Below the pieces are notes generated by a model, which was given only the letters and a program-made list of their open reading frames with translations, ran no database searches and had not been told where the DNA came from. 37,985 bases of DNA. Origin: JANLUX01 sp031366005. GTDB taxonomy: Bacteria; Bacteroidota; Bacteroidia; AKYH767-A; OLB10. Each line of letters opens with the position of its first letter. Positions within the stretch are counted from its first letter, which is position 1. The stretch spans positions 1-37,985 of the forward strand of contig JANLZB010000051.1 of assembly GCA_031366005.1 (NCBI GenBank), read 5' to 3'. The translations under genes were made by a program, and so were the position numbers. Below are positions 1 through 7,935 of the stretch, piece by piece.

Positions 1-1
1 T

Positions 2-1360
2 AAAGACCAAAAAGTTATTGCGGGTTCCATTAATGGAAATGGTTCTGTTAAAGTAAAAGTTACTAATGCTTCAAAAGATTCTTATTTGTCAAGAGTAATT
101 AAATTGGTTGACGATGCACAAAAAACAAAATCAAAAACACAATTACTTGCTGACAAAGCAGCAAGAATTTTAACCATTGTTGCATTGGTTGCAGGGTTCG
201 CAACATTCTTTTTTTGGTATTTAATTGCCAAAGAAACTTTCGTGTTTGCATTGGAAAGAATGGTAACAGTAATTGTTATTTGTTGTCCTCATGCTTTAGG
301 GCTTGCAGTTCCGTTAGTAGTTGCAATTTCAACTTCACTCTCTGCAAAAAATGGATTACTCATAAAAAATAGAACAGCATTTGAGAACGCAAGAAAAATC
401 ACAACAATTATTTTTGATAAAACAGGAACACTCACTTTCGGAAAGTTTGAAGTAGCACGCATTTCTCCCCTCTCCTTTGGAGAGGGGCTGGGGGTGAGGT
501 TAGATGAAAAAGAAATCATTCGTATCGCAGCAGCATTAGAACAAAATTCAGAACACCCCATTGCAACAGGAATTATTTCAAAAGCAAAAGAACTTGCTAT
601 CACAATTCCATCAGTAAATAATTTCAAAGCAATAACAGGAAAAGGAATTGAAGCAGATGTAGAAGGAAAAAATATAAAAGTGGTAAGCCCCTTCTATCTC
701 AAAGAAAATAAAATTGCATTGCCCGAAAATTATACAAGCACAACAGCCGAAACAATTGTGTTCCTGATTATCAATAATCAGTTAGCAGGTTACATTGGGT
801 TAGCAGATAAAATAAGACCTGAATCAGCCGAGGCAATTAAAACACTTCACGAAAATAATATCAAATCCATTTTGCTTACAGGCGATAATGCAACAGTAGC
901 CAAGAGTGTGAGTGACGAATTAAGGATGGATGGATTCTTTGCCGAAGTATTGCCGCACCAAAAGCTAGAAAAAATAAAAGAGCTGCAGAGCAAAGGAGAA
1001 TTTGTTGCCATGACGGGTGACGGAGTGAATGATGCACCGGCATTGGCTCAAGCCGATATAGGAATTGCAGTAGGAAGCGGAAGTGATATTGCAGCAGAAA
1101 CAGCAGGAATCGTTTTAGTAAACAGCAATCCGCAAGATATTACCAGTTTGATTTTGTTCGGTAAAGCCACTTACAAAAAAATGATTCAGAATTTAATTTG
1201 GGCAACAGGTTACAATGTAATTGCGCTTCCATTAGCAGCAGGAGTTTTGTATAAATGGGATATCATGCTAAGTCCTGCAGCAGGAGCAGTGTTAATGAGT
1301 TTAAGCACCATTGTGGTTGCCATCAATGCAAAAATGTTAAAAGTAAAATCCGTTTCTTAA
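2..1360 (+). CDS. copB: CopB-type (P1B-3-like) copper-exporting P-type ATPase, 3' part
   Basis: The frame is open from base 2, so the 5' end lies outside the window; the TTG at 86 is only an internal codon. Visible in order: the end of the actuator domain, a membrane pair, the metal-binding membrane motif CPH (284-292), the phosphorylation motif DKTGTLT (416-436), the HP motif of the nucleotide-binding domain (HPIATGI), the hinge TGDGVNDAP, and two final membrane helices containing YN and MSLST...NA. CPH instead of CPC, together with MSLST...NA in the last helix, is what is known for CopB-type P1B-3 pumps, which export copper (Cu2+/Cu+) across the inner membrane. The downstream multicopper oxidase supports copper as substrate. 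Oddity: right after the phosphorylation site a palindromic DNA repeat (467-500) is translated in frame as about 14 extra residues (PLSFGEGLGVRL). Other heavy-metal ATPases are less likely. Confidence 0.92.
   Translation, partial: KDQKVIAGSINGNGSVKVKVTNASKDSYLSRVIKLVDDAQKTKSKTQLLADKAARILTIVALVAGFATFFFWYLIAKETFVFALERMVTVIVICCPHALGLAVPLVVAISTSLSAKNGLLIKNRTAFENARKITTIIFDKTGTLTFGKFEVARISPLSFGEGLGVRLDEKEIIRIAAALEQNSEHPIATGIISKAKELAITIPSVNNFKAITGKGIEADVEGKNIKVVSPFYLKENKIALPENYTSTTAETIVFLIINNQLAGYIGLADKIRPESAEAIKTLHENNIKSILLTGDNATVAKSVSDELRMDGFFAEVLPHQKLEKIKELQSKGEFVAMTGDGVNDAPALAQADIGIAVGSGSDIAAETAGIVLVNSNPQDITSLILFGKATYKKMIQNLIWATGYNVIALPLAAGVLYKWDIMLSPAAGAVLMSLSTIVVAINAKMLKVKSVS
467..500 (+). repeat. 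Palindromic repeat inside the ATPase reading frame
   Basis: A perfect 9-3-9 hairpin (467-487; CCCCTCTCC, loop TTT, GGAGAGGGG) is followed by a G-rich tail CTGGGGGTGAGG. The same architecture recurs at 2214. It is read through in frame at the start of the nucleotide-binding domain, between the phosphorylation motif and the LDEKEI helix, where related pumps normally have a short loop. Confidence 0.85.
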
Positions 1361-1366
1361 TCTCAA

Positions 1367-1471
1367 ATGAAATTCACAGCAGAAATAACAAAATCTAATT
1401 CAATGATTTCACTATTAAAGAAAGCAATAAAAGCATTTCGGAACTTCTTTAAAAAAGATTGTTGCAAATAA
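1367..1471 (+). CDS. Small ORF (34 aa), basic, ending Cys-Cys-Lys
   Basis: An ATG-started 34-codon ORF lies 6 bp after the ATPase stop and ends 14 bp before the oxidase ATG, so it fills the gap between two copper genes almost exactly. The peptide begins MKFTAEITKS, continues with a lysine-rich amphipathic stretch (LLKKAIKAFRNFFKK) and ends DCCK. The two adjacent cysteines and the location suggest a copper-binding or membrane-associated small protein, but I do not recognise a family. It could be a chance ORF; its tight packing and lack of overlap are the only arguments for translation. Confidence 0.45.
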   Translation: MKFTAEITKSNSMISLLKKAIKAFRNFFKKDCCK

Positions 1472-1485
1472 ATAATAAACAGAGT

Positions 1486-4077
1486 ATGAAGAACAGAATA
1501 ATCTTAATTGCAATTGCTTTTCTTATTTATGACGTTGCACCAGCACAAACACCACCTGTTACTTACACTTGCGTAATGCATCCTGAAATCCATTCCACCA
1601 AACCCGGCAACTGCCCTAAATGCGGAATGAAACTGATAAAGGAAAAATCAAAGACTGTTGCTAATCCATCAACACATAATCATGATGAAATGCAAATGCC
1701 AAAAGATACATCCAAGAAAAAACCAATGGATATGGGAAACATACAACCTCAGGTTAAACCGGATAGCATGAACTACGGTAGTCCCAAAATTTTAAATCAG
1801 GAAATTGAACATGAAAATCAAAAGCCGGGTAAACGTGTAGTGTATCATTTATATGTTGCAGATACGATTGTAAATTATACTGGGAAACATAAACATGCAA
1901 TTGCAATCAATGGATTAATACCTGCACCTACATTATACTTTACCGAAGGTGACACAGCAGAAATCTATTTACATAATCTCTTGAAGAAAGAAACATCTAT
2001 TCACTGGCACGGTGTAATATTACCCAACAGGTTTGATGGAGTTCCTTACTTGACCACAGCGCCTATTGAACCCGGAGAAACTCACTTGTTTGAATTTCCC
2101 GTAGTTCAAAACGGAACGTACTGGTATCACTCACACACCAAAACACAGGAACAAAATGGAATGTATGGTGCATTAATTTTTTATAAGAAAGATAAAAATG
2201 GGAGAGACGGTTTCCCCTCTCCTTTGGAGAGGGGATTAAGTGGTGAGGTCCCGATTGTATTAAGTGATTGGACCAATGAAAAACCTTATGAGGTTCATCG
2301 CAGCTTGCACATGGCTACTGACTGGTATGCAATTAAAAAACACAGCACACAGAATTATGCAGAAGCAATCCGCACAGGTCATTTTAAAACCAAACTAACC
2401 AACGAATGGAAAAGAATGTTGGCAATGGACGTGAGTGATGTTTGGTACAATAATTTTTTAACCAATGGTAAACCTGAATTGGAAGAACCCCAATTTAAAA
2501 AAGGTGATAAAGTCAAATTAAGAATTGTCAACGGAGGTGCTGCAACTTATTTCTGGTTAACTTATGCAGGAGGTAAAATGACTGTAGTCGCAAATGATGG
2601 GGAAGATGTTGAACCTGTTGAAGTGGATCGATTAATAATTGCAGTTGCAGAAACATACGATGTGATTGTTACCATACCCGAAGACATGAGCTATGAATTT
2701 CTTGCAACAGCAGAGGACAGGACTAAATCAACTTCGCTATGGTTAGGTAGTGGTATGAAAATGAAAGCAGACCCACTACCCAAGTTAAAATATTTTGCGG
2801 GAATGAAAATGATGAATGGCATGATGAAGATGAATGGCAACATGGATGATATGGGAATGCAAATGGCAAATCAAACTATGGACATGAACACCGTGATGTA
2901 TCCTGAAATTACGGGCGAAGAAAAATCCAAAAAGAAAACTGATAATATAAAAACCGATAATATGCAAGGTATGGACATGGCACCCTCTCCTTTGAAGAGG
3001 ACGGAGGATGAAGAAGAAATTGTCACACTTAATTATGGCATGTTGCGTTCGCCAAAAAAAACCACACTGCCGGCAGGAACAGAAAGAGAATTTCATTTTG
3101 AATTAACTGGAAACATGAATCGTTTTGTATGGAGCATCAATAACAAAACAGTTTCAGAAGCAGATAAAATTTTCATTCATAAAGGGGAGAACATAAAAAT
3201 TATTTTAAATAACAATACCATGATGCGTCATCCGATGCATCTGCATGGTCATTTTTTCAGAGTGTTAAACGGACAAGGGAAACACGCACCTTTAAAAAAT
3301 GTGTTGGATATTATGCCAATGGAAACAGATACCATTGAATTTGCAGCAACAGAAAGTGGAGACTGGTTTTTTCATTGTCATTTACTCTATCACATGATGA
3401 GTGGAATGGGCAGAATATTTTCTTATGAAAATTCTCCACCCAATCCCGAACTGCCTAATCCAAAAAAATCAATCCGGAAATTATTTCGTGACGACAGGCA
3501 ATTTCATCCGATGGCAAGAATTGGAATAGAGAGTAACGGAAGTGATGGAGAAGCAATGCTTGCAAATACACGATGGAAAATAGCAACCATGTGGCATCTC
3601 GGTTATCATGATATGCATGGGTATGAAAGTGAAACAATGATAGGAAGGTATTTCGGTAAAATGCAATGGTGGTATCCGTATGCAGGTTTTGATTATCACT
3701 ATAAAAAAGAAGGGATGCCCTCAACAAATTTTTTTGACATGGAAAATAGTCCGAAAAATATTTTCGGTGCAGAGAGTTACACGGGATTGGGACAAGTCAG
3801 TAACAAAAACAATCGCAAAGCATTTGTAGCAGGATTAGAATATACGTTACCAATGCTTTTTATTGCAGATGCAAGAATTGATACAGATGGTAAAGTAAGA
3901 TTACAATTAAGCAGGGAAGATGTTCCGGTTACAAGCCGGTTACGTTTCAGCATTATGGCAAACACGGATAAAGAATACATGGCAGGTTTGCGTTACATCA
4001 TCACAAAATATTTTGGTGTTTCAACTCACTACGACAGTGATATGGGATTGGGCGCGGGAATTACTATAAACTATTAA
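1486..4077 (+). CDS. CopA-like multicopper oxidase with heavy-metal-binding N-terminus and CopB-like C-terminal barrel region
   Basis: Likely oxidises Cu(I) in the periplasm or at the outer membrane for copper resistance. The ATG at 1486 is chosen over an in-frame TTG at 1459 because it starts directly at a signal peptide (residues 1-20, ending PAQ). Residues about 27-51 are a heavy-metal-binding domain (YTCVMHPE...CPKCGM). Cupredoxin copper ligands are at HWH 173-175 and HSH 215-217 in the N-terminal half, and HPMHLHGH 582-589 and HCHLLYHMMSGM from 630 in the C-terminal half. A Met-rich stretch (about 445-475) precedes the last cupredoxin domain. From about residue 660 to 863 the sequence changes to alternating, aromatic-rich strands ending in Tyr, resembling the CopB/PcoB outer-membrane barrel. 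Two repeat-derived insertions (2214 and 2983) are translated. CopA identity is firm; the barrel is an inference from pattern. Confidence 0.88.
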   Translation: MKNRIILIAIAFLIYDVAPAQTPPVTYTCVMHPEIHSTKPGNCPKCGMKLIKEKSKTVANPSTHNHDEMQMPKDTSKKKPMDMGNIQPQVKPDSMNYGSPKILNQEIEHENQKPGKRVVYHLYVADTIVNYTGKHKHAIAINGLIPAPTLYFTEGDTAEIYLHNLLKKETSIHWHGVILPNRFDGVPYLTTAPIEPGETHLFEFPVVQNGTYWYHSHTKTQEQNGMYGALIFYKKDKNGRDGFPSPLERGLSGEVPIVLSDWTNEKPYEVHRSLHMATDWYAIKKHSTQNYAEAIRTGHFKTKLTNEWKRMLAMDVSDVWYNNFLTNGKPELEEPQFKKGDKVKLRIVNGGAATYFWLTYAGGKMTVVANDGEDVEPVEVDRLIIAVAETYDVIVTIPEDMSYEFLATAEDRTKSTSLWLGSGMKMKADPLPKLKYFAGMKMMNGMMKMNGNMDDMGMQMANQTMDMNTVMYPEITGEEKSKKKTDNIKTDNMQGMDMAPSPLKRTEDEEEIVTLNYGMLRSPKKTTLPAGTEREFHFELTGNMNRFVWSINNKTVSEADKIFIHKGENIKIILNNNTMMRHPMHLHGHFFRVLNGQGKHAPLKNVLDIMPMETDTIEFAATESGDWFFHCHLLYHMMSGMGRIFSYENSPPNPELPNPKKSIRKLFRDDRQFHPMARIGIESNGSDGEAMLANTRWKIATMWHLGYHDMHGYESETMIGRYFGKMQWWYPYAGFDYHYKKEGMPSTNFFDMENSPKNIFGAESYTGLGQVSNKNNRKAFVAGLEYTLPMLFIADARIDTDGKVRLQLSREDVPVTSRLRFSIMANTDKEYMAGLRYIITKYFGVSTHYDSDMGLGAGITINY
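2214..2250 (+). repeat. Palindromic repeat inside the oxidase reading frame
   Basis: The hairpin at 2214-2234 is identical in its 21 bases to that at 467-487, and is followed by a diverged tail (ATTAAGTGGTGAGGT). It is translated as PSPLERGLSGE between a lysine-rich loop and the PIVLSDW strand of the oxidase. Confidence 0.85.
2983..3010 (+). repeat. Degenerate copy of the palindromic repeat in the oxidase linker
   Basis: CCCTCTCC-TTT-GAAGAGG is a decayed form of the hairpin at 467 and 2214. It is translated as PSPLKRTED just after the Met-rich linker and before the final cupredoxin domain. Confidence 0.6.
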
Positions 4078-4092
4078 AAAGATAAAATAATA

Positions 4093-5232
4093 TTACTTTT
4101 TATTCCGCAAAAAGAAGAGAGAACCGTAAGCAGCAGCGAAAAAAATAAGTCCTGCAACTATCGCAAGCGCAATTGCTCCAATAAAATATTGAAAAAAATA
4201 AATGTGTATGGACTCAAGTGTGATGGAATGAAAAGAAGTAAAAGTGTAATCACTTTTCACAAAAAAACCACCTGTCAAATAGCTGAGATATATGATAACA
4301 GGAATCACTGGTGGTATACTAATATTTGCTGCCACAATAAATAATACCTTATTCATTCTGAATAAAATTGAAAGCGGAATACCAATCAGCAGCTGAAAAC
4401 CCCATATGGGAAAAATCCCCATAAAAACTCCGAAACCAATAGAAGCAGCTTTCTTCAAATTGCTTTCTTCAGGTTTGAGTGCTTCATTTTTTATTATAGA
4501 AACAAAGTTTTTTTTTAAAAGACGTTTTGGCAAATAATAAATCAATGTGAGTGTAACTAAATAGACTCTTAAAATACTGATGCGCGTAAAATCTTTAAAC
4601 GGACGGAAATGACTTACTCTTTCATCCATATCATAAAGCACTTTTACTTTTACAGGAATTATTTTTACTCCTTTCCAGGCAAGCTTTACAATTACTTCAA
4701 TCTCTGTTTCAAATTTGTTCGTGAATAATTTTATTTTTTTTAAATGATTTAAAGGATACAACCTGAATCCGGTTTGTGTATCAGGAAGCTGAATGCCCGA
4801 TTCAACCCAGAACCAGAAATTTGAAAACTTATTTCCAAATGAACTTTTCTTAGGCACTCCTTCCTGCGTCATATCACGTGCTCCCATCAATAACGCTCCG
4901 GGGTTTTCATGCGCCTTCTTAATCATTACCGGTATATCATCAGGAAAATGCTGACCATCTGAATCAATGGTTATTGCATTATCAAAACCACGTTTTATTG
5001 CTTCTGCAAAAGCTTTTCTTAATGAAAATCCTTTTCCTTTATTTTCAGGATTGTTAAGTAAAATAATTTTATCATGATACTGTTGTAAAATATTAAAAGT
5101 ATTATCAGTTGATCCATCATTAACAACAATCACATCATCACCTTTTGAATATTTCAATACTCCATCAAGAACAGACTGGAGTGTTTTCGCATTATTGTAA
5201 GTTGGTATGATTATGCAGCCATTATATATCAT
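4093..5232 (-). CDS. GT2 glycosyltransferase fused to a DUF2062 membrane domain
   Basis: Residues 1-220 are a dolichol-phosphate-mannose-synthase-like GT2 domain: the N-terminal IIIPTYNNAKTL strand, NDGSTD, the metal-binding DSDGQH (DxD), and TGFRLYP. Residues about 255-379 form a DUF2062 domain with several membrane segments (IGFGVFMGIFPIWGFQLLIGIP and the C-terminal helices). It probably transfers a sugar, or a sugar from a lipid carrier, at the inner membrane. It is the last gene of the 14-gene minus-strand operon, 9 bp after the dehydratase gene, and ends 15 bp from the convergent oxidase gene. Proteins with this architecture are common in aryl-polyene/flexirubin-type loci, so decoration of the lipid product is likely; the exact acceptor is unknown. 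Confidence 0.85.
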   Translation of the reverse strand: MIYNGCIIIPTYNNAKTLQSVLDGVLKYSKGDDVIVVNDGSTDNTFNILQQYHDKIILLNNPENKGKGFSLRKAFAEAIKRGFDNAITIDSDGQHFPDDIPVMIKKAHENPGALLMGARDMTQEGVPKKSSFGNKFSNFWFWVESGIQLPDTQTGFRLYPLNHLKKIKLFTNKFETEIEVIVKLAWKGVKIIPVKVKVLYDMDERVSHFRPFKDFTRISILRVYLVTLTLIYYLPKRLLKKNFVSIIKNEALKPEESNLKKAASIGFGVFMGIFPIWGFQLLIGIPLSILFRMNKVLFIVAANISIPPVIPVIIYLSYLTGGFFVKSDYTFTSFHSITLESIHIYFFQYFIGAIALAIVAGLIFFAAAYGSLFFLRNKK

Positions 5233-5241
5233 GCAATTCCA

Positions 5242-5601
5242 TCACTGATAAATTGCACTGAATTTAAAATAAGCAATTTGTTCTTTTTCTCCAACTGCAT
5301 TCACTTTAATGGTATCATCCACCATTAACAGATCAATTACTACTGCGATGGAAGGGGTATTTACAGGATTAAGTATGTTTAAAAATTTACATTTTGAAAT
5401 GGTCTTCAACTGCAAATCTTTTTTAAAATGATACTCGAGAATTTCTTTCACCATTTGCAATTGAACCACACCGGGAGTTACAGGATTATCAGGGAAATGC
5501 CCGTCAAAAATTTTATGTTTTGCATTCAGCTCAATATTTGCAATTAACTTTTCTGAAGAATCATTAATCTCTGAAATGGTAAAGAAGTCATTAATCAGCA
5601 T
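5242..5601 (-). CDS. Hotdog-fold 3-hydroxyacyl-ACP dehydratase-like protein (FabZ/FabA-like)
   Basis: A 119-residue single hotdog domain. The motif GHFPDNPVTPGVVQLQMV (about 35-52) is the FabZ active-site signature with catalytic His and the central PGV helix. It is expected to dehydrate 3-hydroxyacyl-ACP during chain extension, giving the double bonds of a polyene. It lies 9 bp upstream of the glycosyltransferase gene and 3 bp after the LolA-like gene in the same operon. It is shorter than housekeeping FabZ (about 140-150 residues) and is one of two divergent hotdog proteins in the cluster, so they may act as a heterodimer or on different substrates. Confidence 0.75.
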   Translation of the reverse strand: MLINDFFTISEINDSSEKLIANIELNAKHKIFDGHFPDNPVTPGVVQLQMVKEILEYHFKKDLQLKTISKCKFLNILNPVNTPSIAVVIDLLMVDDTIKVNAVGEKEQIAYFKFSAIYQ

Positions 5602-5604
5602 GCA

Positions 5605-6234
5605 TCAGAATTTTGAAAAGACTTCATCATTTATTTTTTCGTTAAAGGTCTGCTTAAAAAACTTCATTGTGCTTTTATCGCCTGAATGTTCAAAAAATTT
5701 CAACTCATTAAGATGTAAAGATTCTTTGGCAAAAGACATCTGTATCTTATCAAAAAACTTTTTCATTTTTTTTTGTTTGGGAACCAGCATCACAATATAC
5801 TCATTCTTGTTTTCGTAATAAGAAGCTGCGAAAGTCTTACTGTCAAGATAGGAACCGTTAACAAGCATCAATAATAATTCTTTTATTTTATTCACCATTC
5901 TTTTTGCTGCCGTCACATCTTTCTCCTTTCCGTTTTCCTTAATCTTAATCTTATCATCATTGATGAGGATAATGTATTCAAATGGTTGTTTTTGCTCCCA
6001 TCTTATTTTATCATCTTTCTTGTAATAAAAAAGACCTGCAGATTTTTGTGGTTCCTTTAAGTAAGAAAGATTTTTTTCATCCATAAAATCGGCTTTGATG
6101 GATGTGGTGGTGGAAGAAACTGTTTTGAGTTTTTTAAAAAACTCTGCACTGTTTGATAGTGGTTTCATCTCCTGTGCATTAGCAAACAGCACGTTTAAAA
6201 TAAAAAACAACACGTAAAATATTTTTCTGTTCAT
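5605..6234 (-). CDS. LolA-like outer-membrane lipoprotein carrier
   Basis: 209 residues with a signal peptide (MNRKIFYVLFFILNVLFANA, cleavage before QEM). The body has the LolA pattern: the SIKADFMDEK strand, FYYKKDDKIRWEQKQPFEYIILINDDKI, and short beta strands with lysine-rich loops. LolA carries lipids or lipoproteins across the periplasm in a hydrophobic half-barrel. A LolA paralogue inside a lipid-biosynthesis operon is more likely to ferry the pathway's lipid product to the outer membrane than to serve general lipoprotein sorting. It sits 3 bp from the dehydratase gene and 5 bp from the deacetylase gene. Confidence 0.82.
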   Translation of the reverse strand: MNRKIFYVLFFILNVLFANAQEMKPLSNSAEFFKKLKTVSSTTTSIKADFMDEKNLSYLKEPQKSAGLFYYKKDDKIRWEQKQPFEYIILINDDKIKIKENGKEKDVTAAKRMVNKIKELLLMLVNGSYLDSKTFAASYYENKNEYIVMLVPKQKKMKKFFDKIQMSFAKESLHLNELKFFEHSGDKSTMKFFKQTFNEKINDEVFSKF

Positions 6235-6239
6235 GATGT

Positions 6240-6989
6240 CTATCTTGTTAATTCTGCGAAGGAAGCAATTTTGATTCCGTTTTTTTTACAATGTGAAATA
6301 ATTCCCGGTAATGCCTCCAGCGTAACCTTGCGATCGTCATGTAAAAGAATAATTGAACCCGGAGAAATCAGTCTGGCCACATGGTTTATCAATTGCTCTT
6401 TACTTTTCATCAGTGTATCAAAACTTCTGAGTGTCCATCCAAAGGAAGTTAATTTTAATTGATTTAATACACTTCTGTAACGTGAAGTAGTAATTCCATA
6501 AGGAGGTCTGAAGAACAGAGAAGGTTTGCCGATTGCCTTTTCAATAGCTGCAGAACATTTATTTATATCGTTCATTAATTTATCTTTTGAAAGCATTGCG
6601 ATTTTATTACTGTGACTGTAAGTGTGATTCGCAATTACGTGTCCTTTCTCATGCAATGCTTTAACAATACCAGGATACCTTTCTACTTTATTACCAATCA
6701 CAAAAAAAGCAGCTTTGATATTTTCCGATTCAAGTATTTCAAGAATTTTCGGTGTTATCTCAGGATCTGGTCCATCATCGAATGTCAGATAAACAGAATC
6801 GTTCTCCCCTTTATTTGTTGAATCCACAAAATAATTGAACCTGATCTGAAATACTCCATAAATTGTTAAACTCAAAAATAAAATGATAACAATTCCACTC
6901 ATCAAAAATAAATTATTGCTATTCCTGTAAAAAACAAAGAGAAGTAACAATGCAATAAATGAAATTAGAACAACGATTTTATGTTTCAA
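6240..6989 (-). CDS. Polysaccharide deacetylase (NodB-homology, CE4) membrane protein
   Basis: Two N-terminal hydrophobic segments (about 5-22 and 30-46) anchor the protein, followed by a NodB domain with all five motifs: TFDDG (catalytic base and metal Asp), HTYSH (metal His pair), RPPYG, a W-containing motif 4 (GWTLRSFDT) and LLHD. It should deacetylate an N- or O-acetylated sugar in the periplasm or at the membrane. The start overlaps the end of the KS-like gene by 11 bp, which suggests translational coupling. With the GT2-DUF2062 protein it implies that the cluster's lipid is attached to, or built on, an acetylated sugar; that part is inference. Confidence 0.88.
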   Translation of the reverse strand: MKHKIVVLISFIALLLLFVFYRNSNNLFLMSGIVIILFLSLTIYGVFQIRFNYFVDSTNKGENDSVYLTFDDGPDPEITPKILEILESENIKAAFFVIGNKVERYPGIVKALHEKGHVIANHTYSHSNKIAMLSKDKLMNDINKCSAAIEKAIGKPSLFFRPPYGITTSRYRSVLNQLKLTSFGWTLRSFDTLMKSKEQLINHVARLISPGSIILLHDDRKVTLEALPGIISHCKKNGIKIASFAELTR

Positions 6990-7932
6990 GGGCTTCTACA
7001 ATTATTAATCCTGTTTGATTTTTATCAACCGTATTGCAAATTAAAATTCTTTTCACCTTATCATTTGCATTACAGATCATATCAACTGCATAATGTAAAG
7101 CGAAAGCAACATTAGTAAAATAAATTCCGCTGTACTTCAGGTAATTTATGATTTTAGTTTCTGTAAACAGCGATTTTAATTCATTTACGTTTTGTTCATC
7201 AATACTTGAATACAACACCAGGTCAATTTTGTTTACATCAATTTTATTTTGATTCAAAAATAATTTAATGGTTTTAGCAATTGATGAAACGGAGAACTGA
7301 GTAGTGACATCAATAATCTTAACAAGTGCTTTTTCACTTTTTGTTTTTGACAATATAAAAAATGATGAACCTGAAGTGAGATGGAGATTTTTATAGCCTA
7401 ACTCCTCTACAATTCCATCAAGAATTACAATGTGTTCATCAGCACCACCAACCAAAATATTTTCTTTACCCTCATCTATGCATAACATTGCATCCTGTAA
7501 AGCATGCTCAAAAGAAAGTGCATTTTGAGTATGTGTCATATTATAATTATGATTTCCGAGAATAATTGAAATCTGTCCAGCTACAGTGTTGTGTGTGGAT
7601 TGAATAAAAGAAGTAGGAGAAATCAGTTCGCCTTCGTTCGGAATAATATTTTTTAAAAATTTTTCAGTTTCATTCAGGCAACCTAATCCTGTTCCTACAA
7701 TAATTGCATCAGGTTGTTCAATGTGCGCTTGCTTTAAACAATCTAAACTGCACGTAATCGCAGTGCGTAAAATTTCACTCATTCTGCGAATGATGGTGGG
7801 ATTAATATATTCTTTGAAGTTGGGAGTCAGCAGTTGCGAGCCAGGTTTTAATTCCGTAATGTGTTTTGAAAACCCATCATTTTTAAATGTTGGTTGATGA
7901 GCTATAGAAGATGCCGCTGAAATAAAATACAT
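6979..7932 (-). CDS. Ketosynthase-like protein lacking the catalytic Cys-His-His (chain-length-factor-like)
   Basis: 317 residues with a thiolase/ketosynthase fold pattern: DAIIVGTGLGCLNETEKF, the oligomerisation strand ILVGGADEH, and a short C-terminal half. Where active ketosynthases have TACSS, this protein reads THTQNALSFE, with Gln-Asn in place of Cys. Neither a HGTGT-type nor a GHT-type histidine motif is present. It is about 75 residues shorter than the neighbouring ketosynthase (7936-9114), 3 bp away, with which it probably forms a heterodimer. In type II polyketide and aryl-polyene systems a Cys-less KS partner sets chain length. That role here is inferred from the lost residues and gene order. 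Confidence 0.75.
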   Translation of the reverse strand: MYFISAASSIAHQPTFKNDGFSKHITELKPGSQLLTPNFKEYINPTIIRRMSEILRTAITCSLDCLKQAHIEQPDAIIVGTGLGCLNETEKFLKNIIPNEGELISPTSFIQSTHNTVAGQISIILGNHNYNMTHTQNALSFEHALQDAMLCIDEGKENILVGGADEHIVILDGIVEELGYKNLHLTSGSSFFILSKTKSEKALVKIIDVTTQFSVSSIAKTIKLFLNQNKIDVNKIDLVLYSSIDEQNVNELKSLFTETKIINYLKYSGIYFTNVAFALHYAVDMICNANDKVKRILICNTVDKNQTGLIIVEALET

Positions 7933-7935
7933 CGC

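Noticed and set aside
289..627. 112-residue minus-strand ORF containing LTPSPSPKERG
   Set aside because: Lies opposite the ATPase catalytic core; the Pro-Ser motif is the complement of the repeat at 467.
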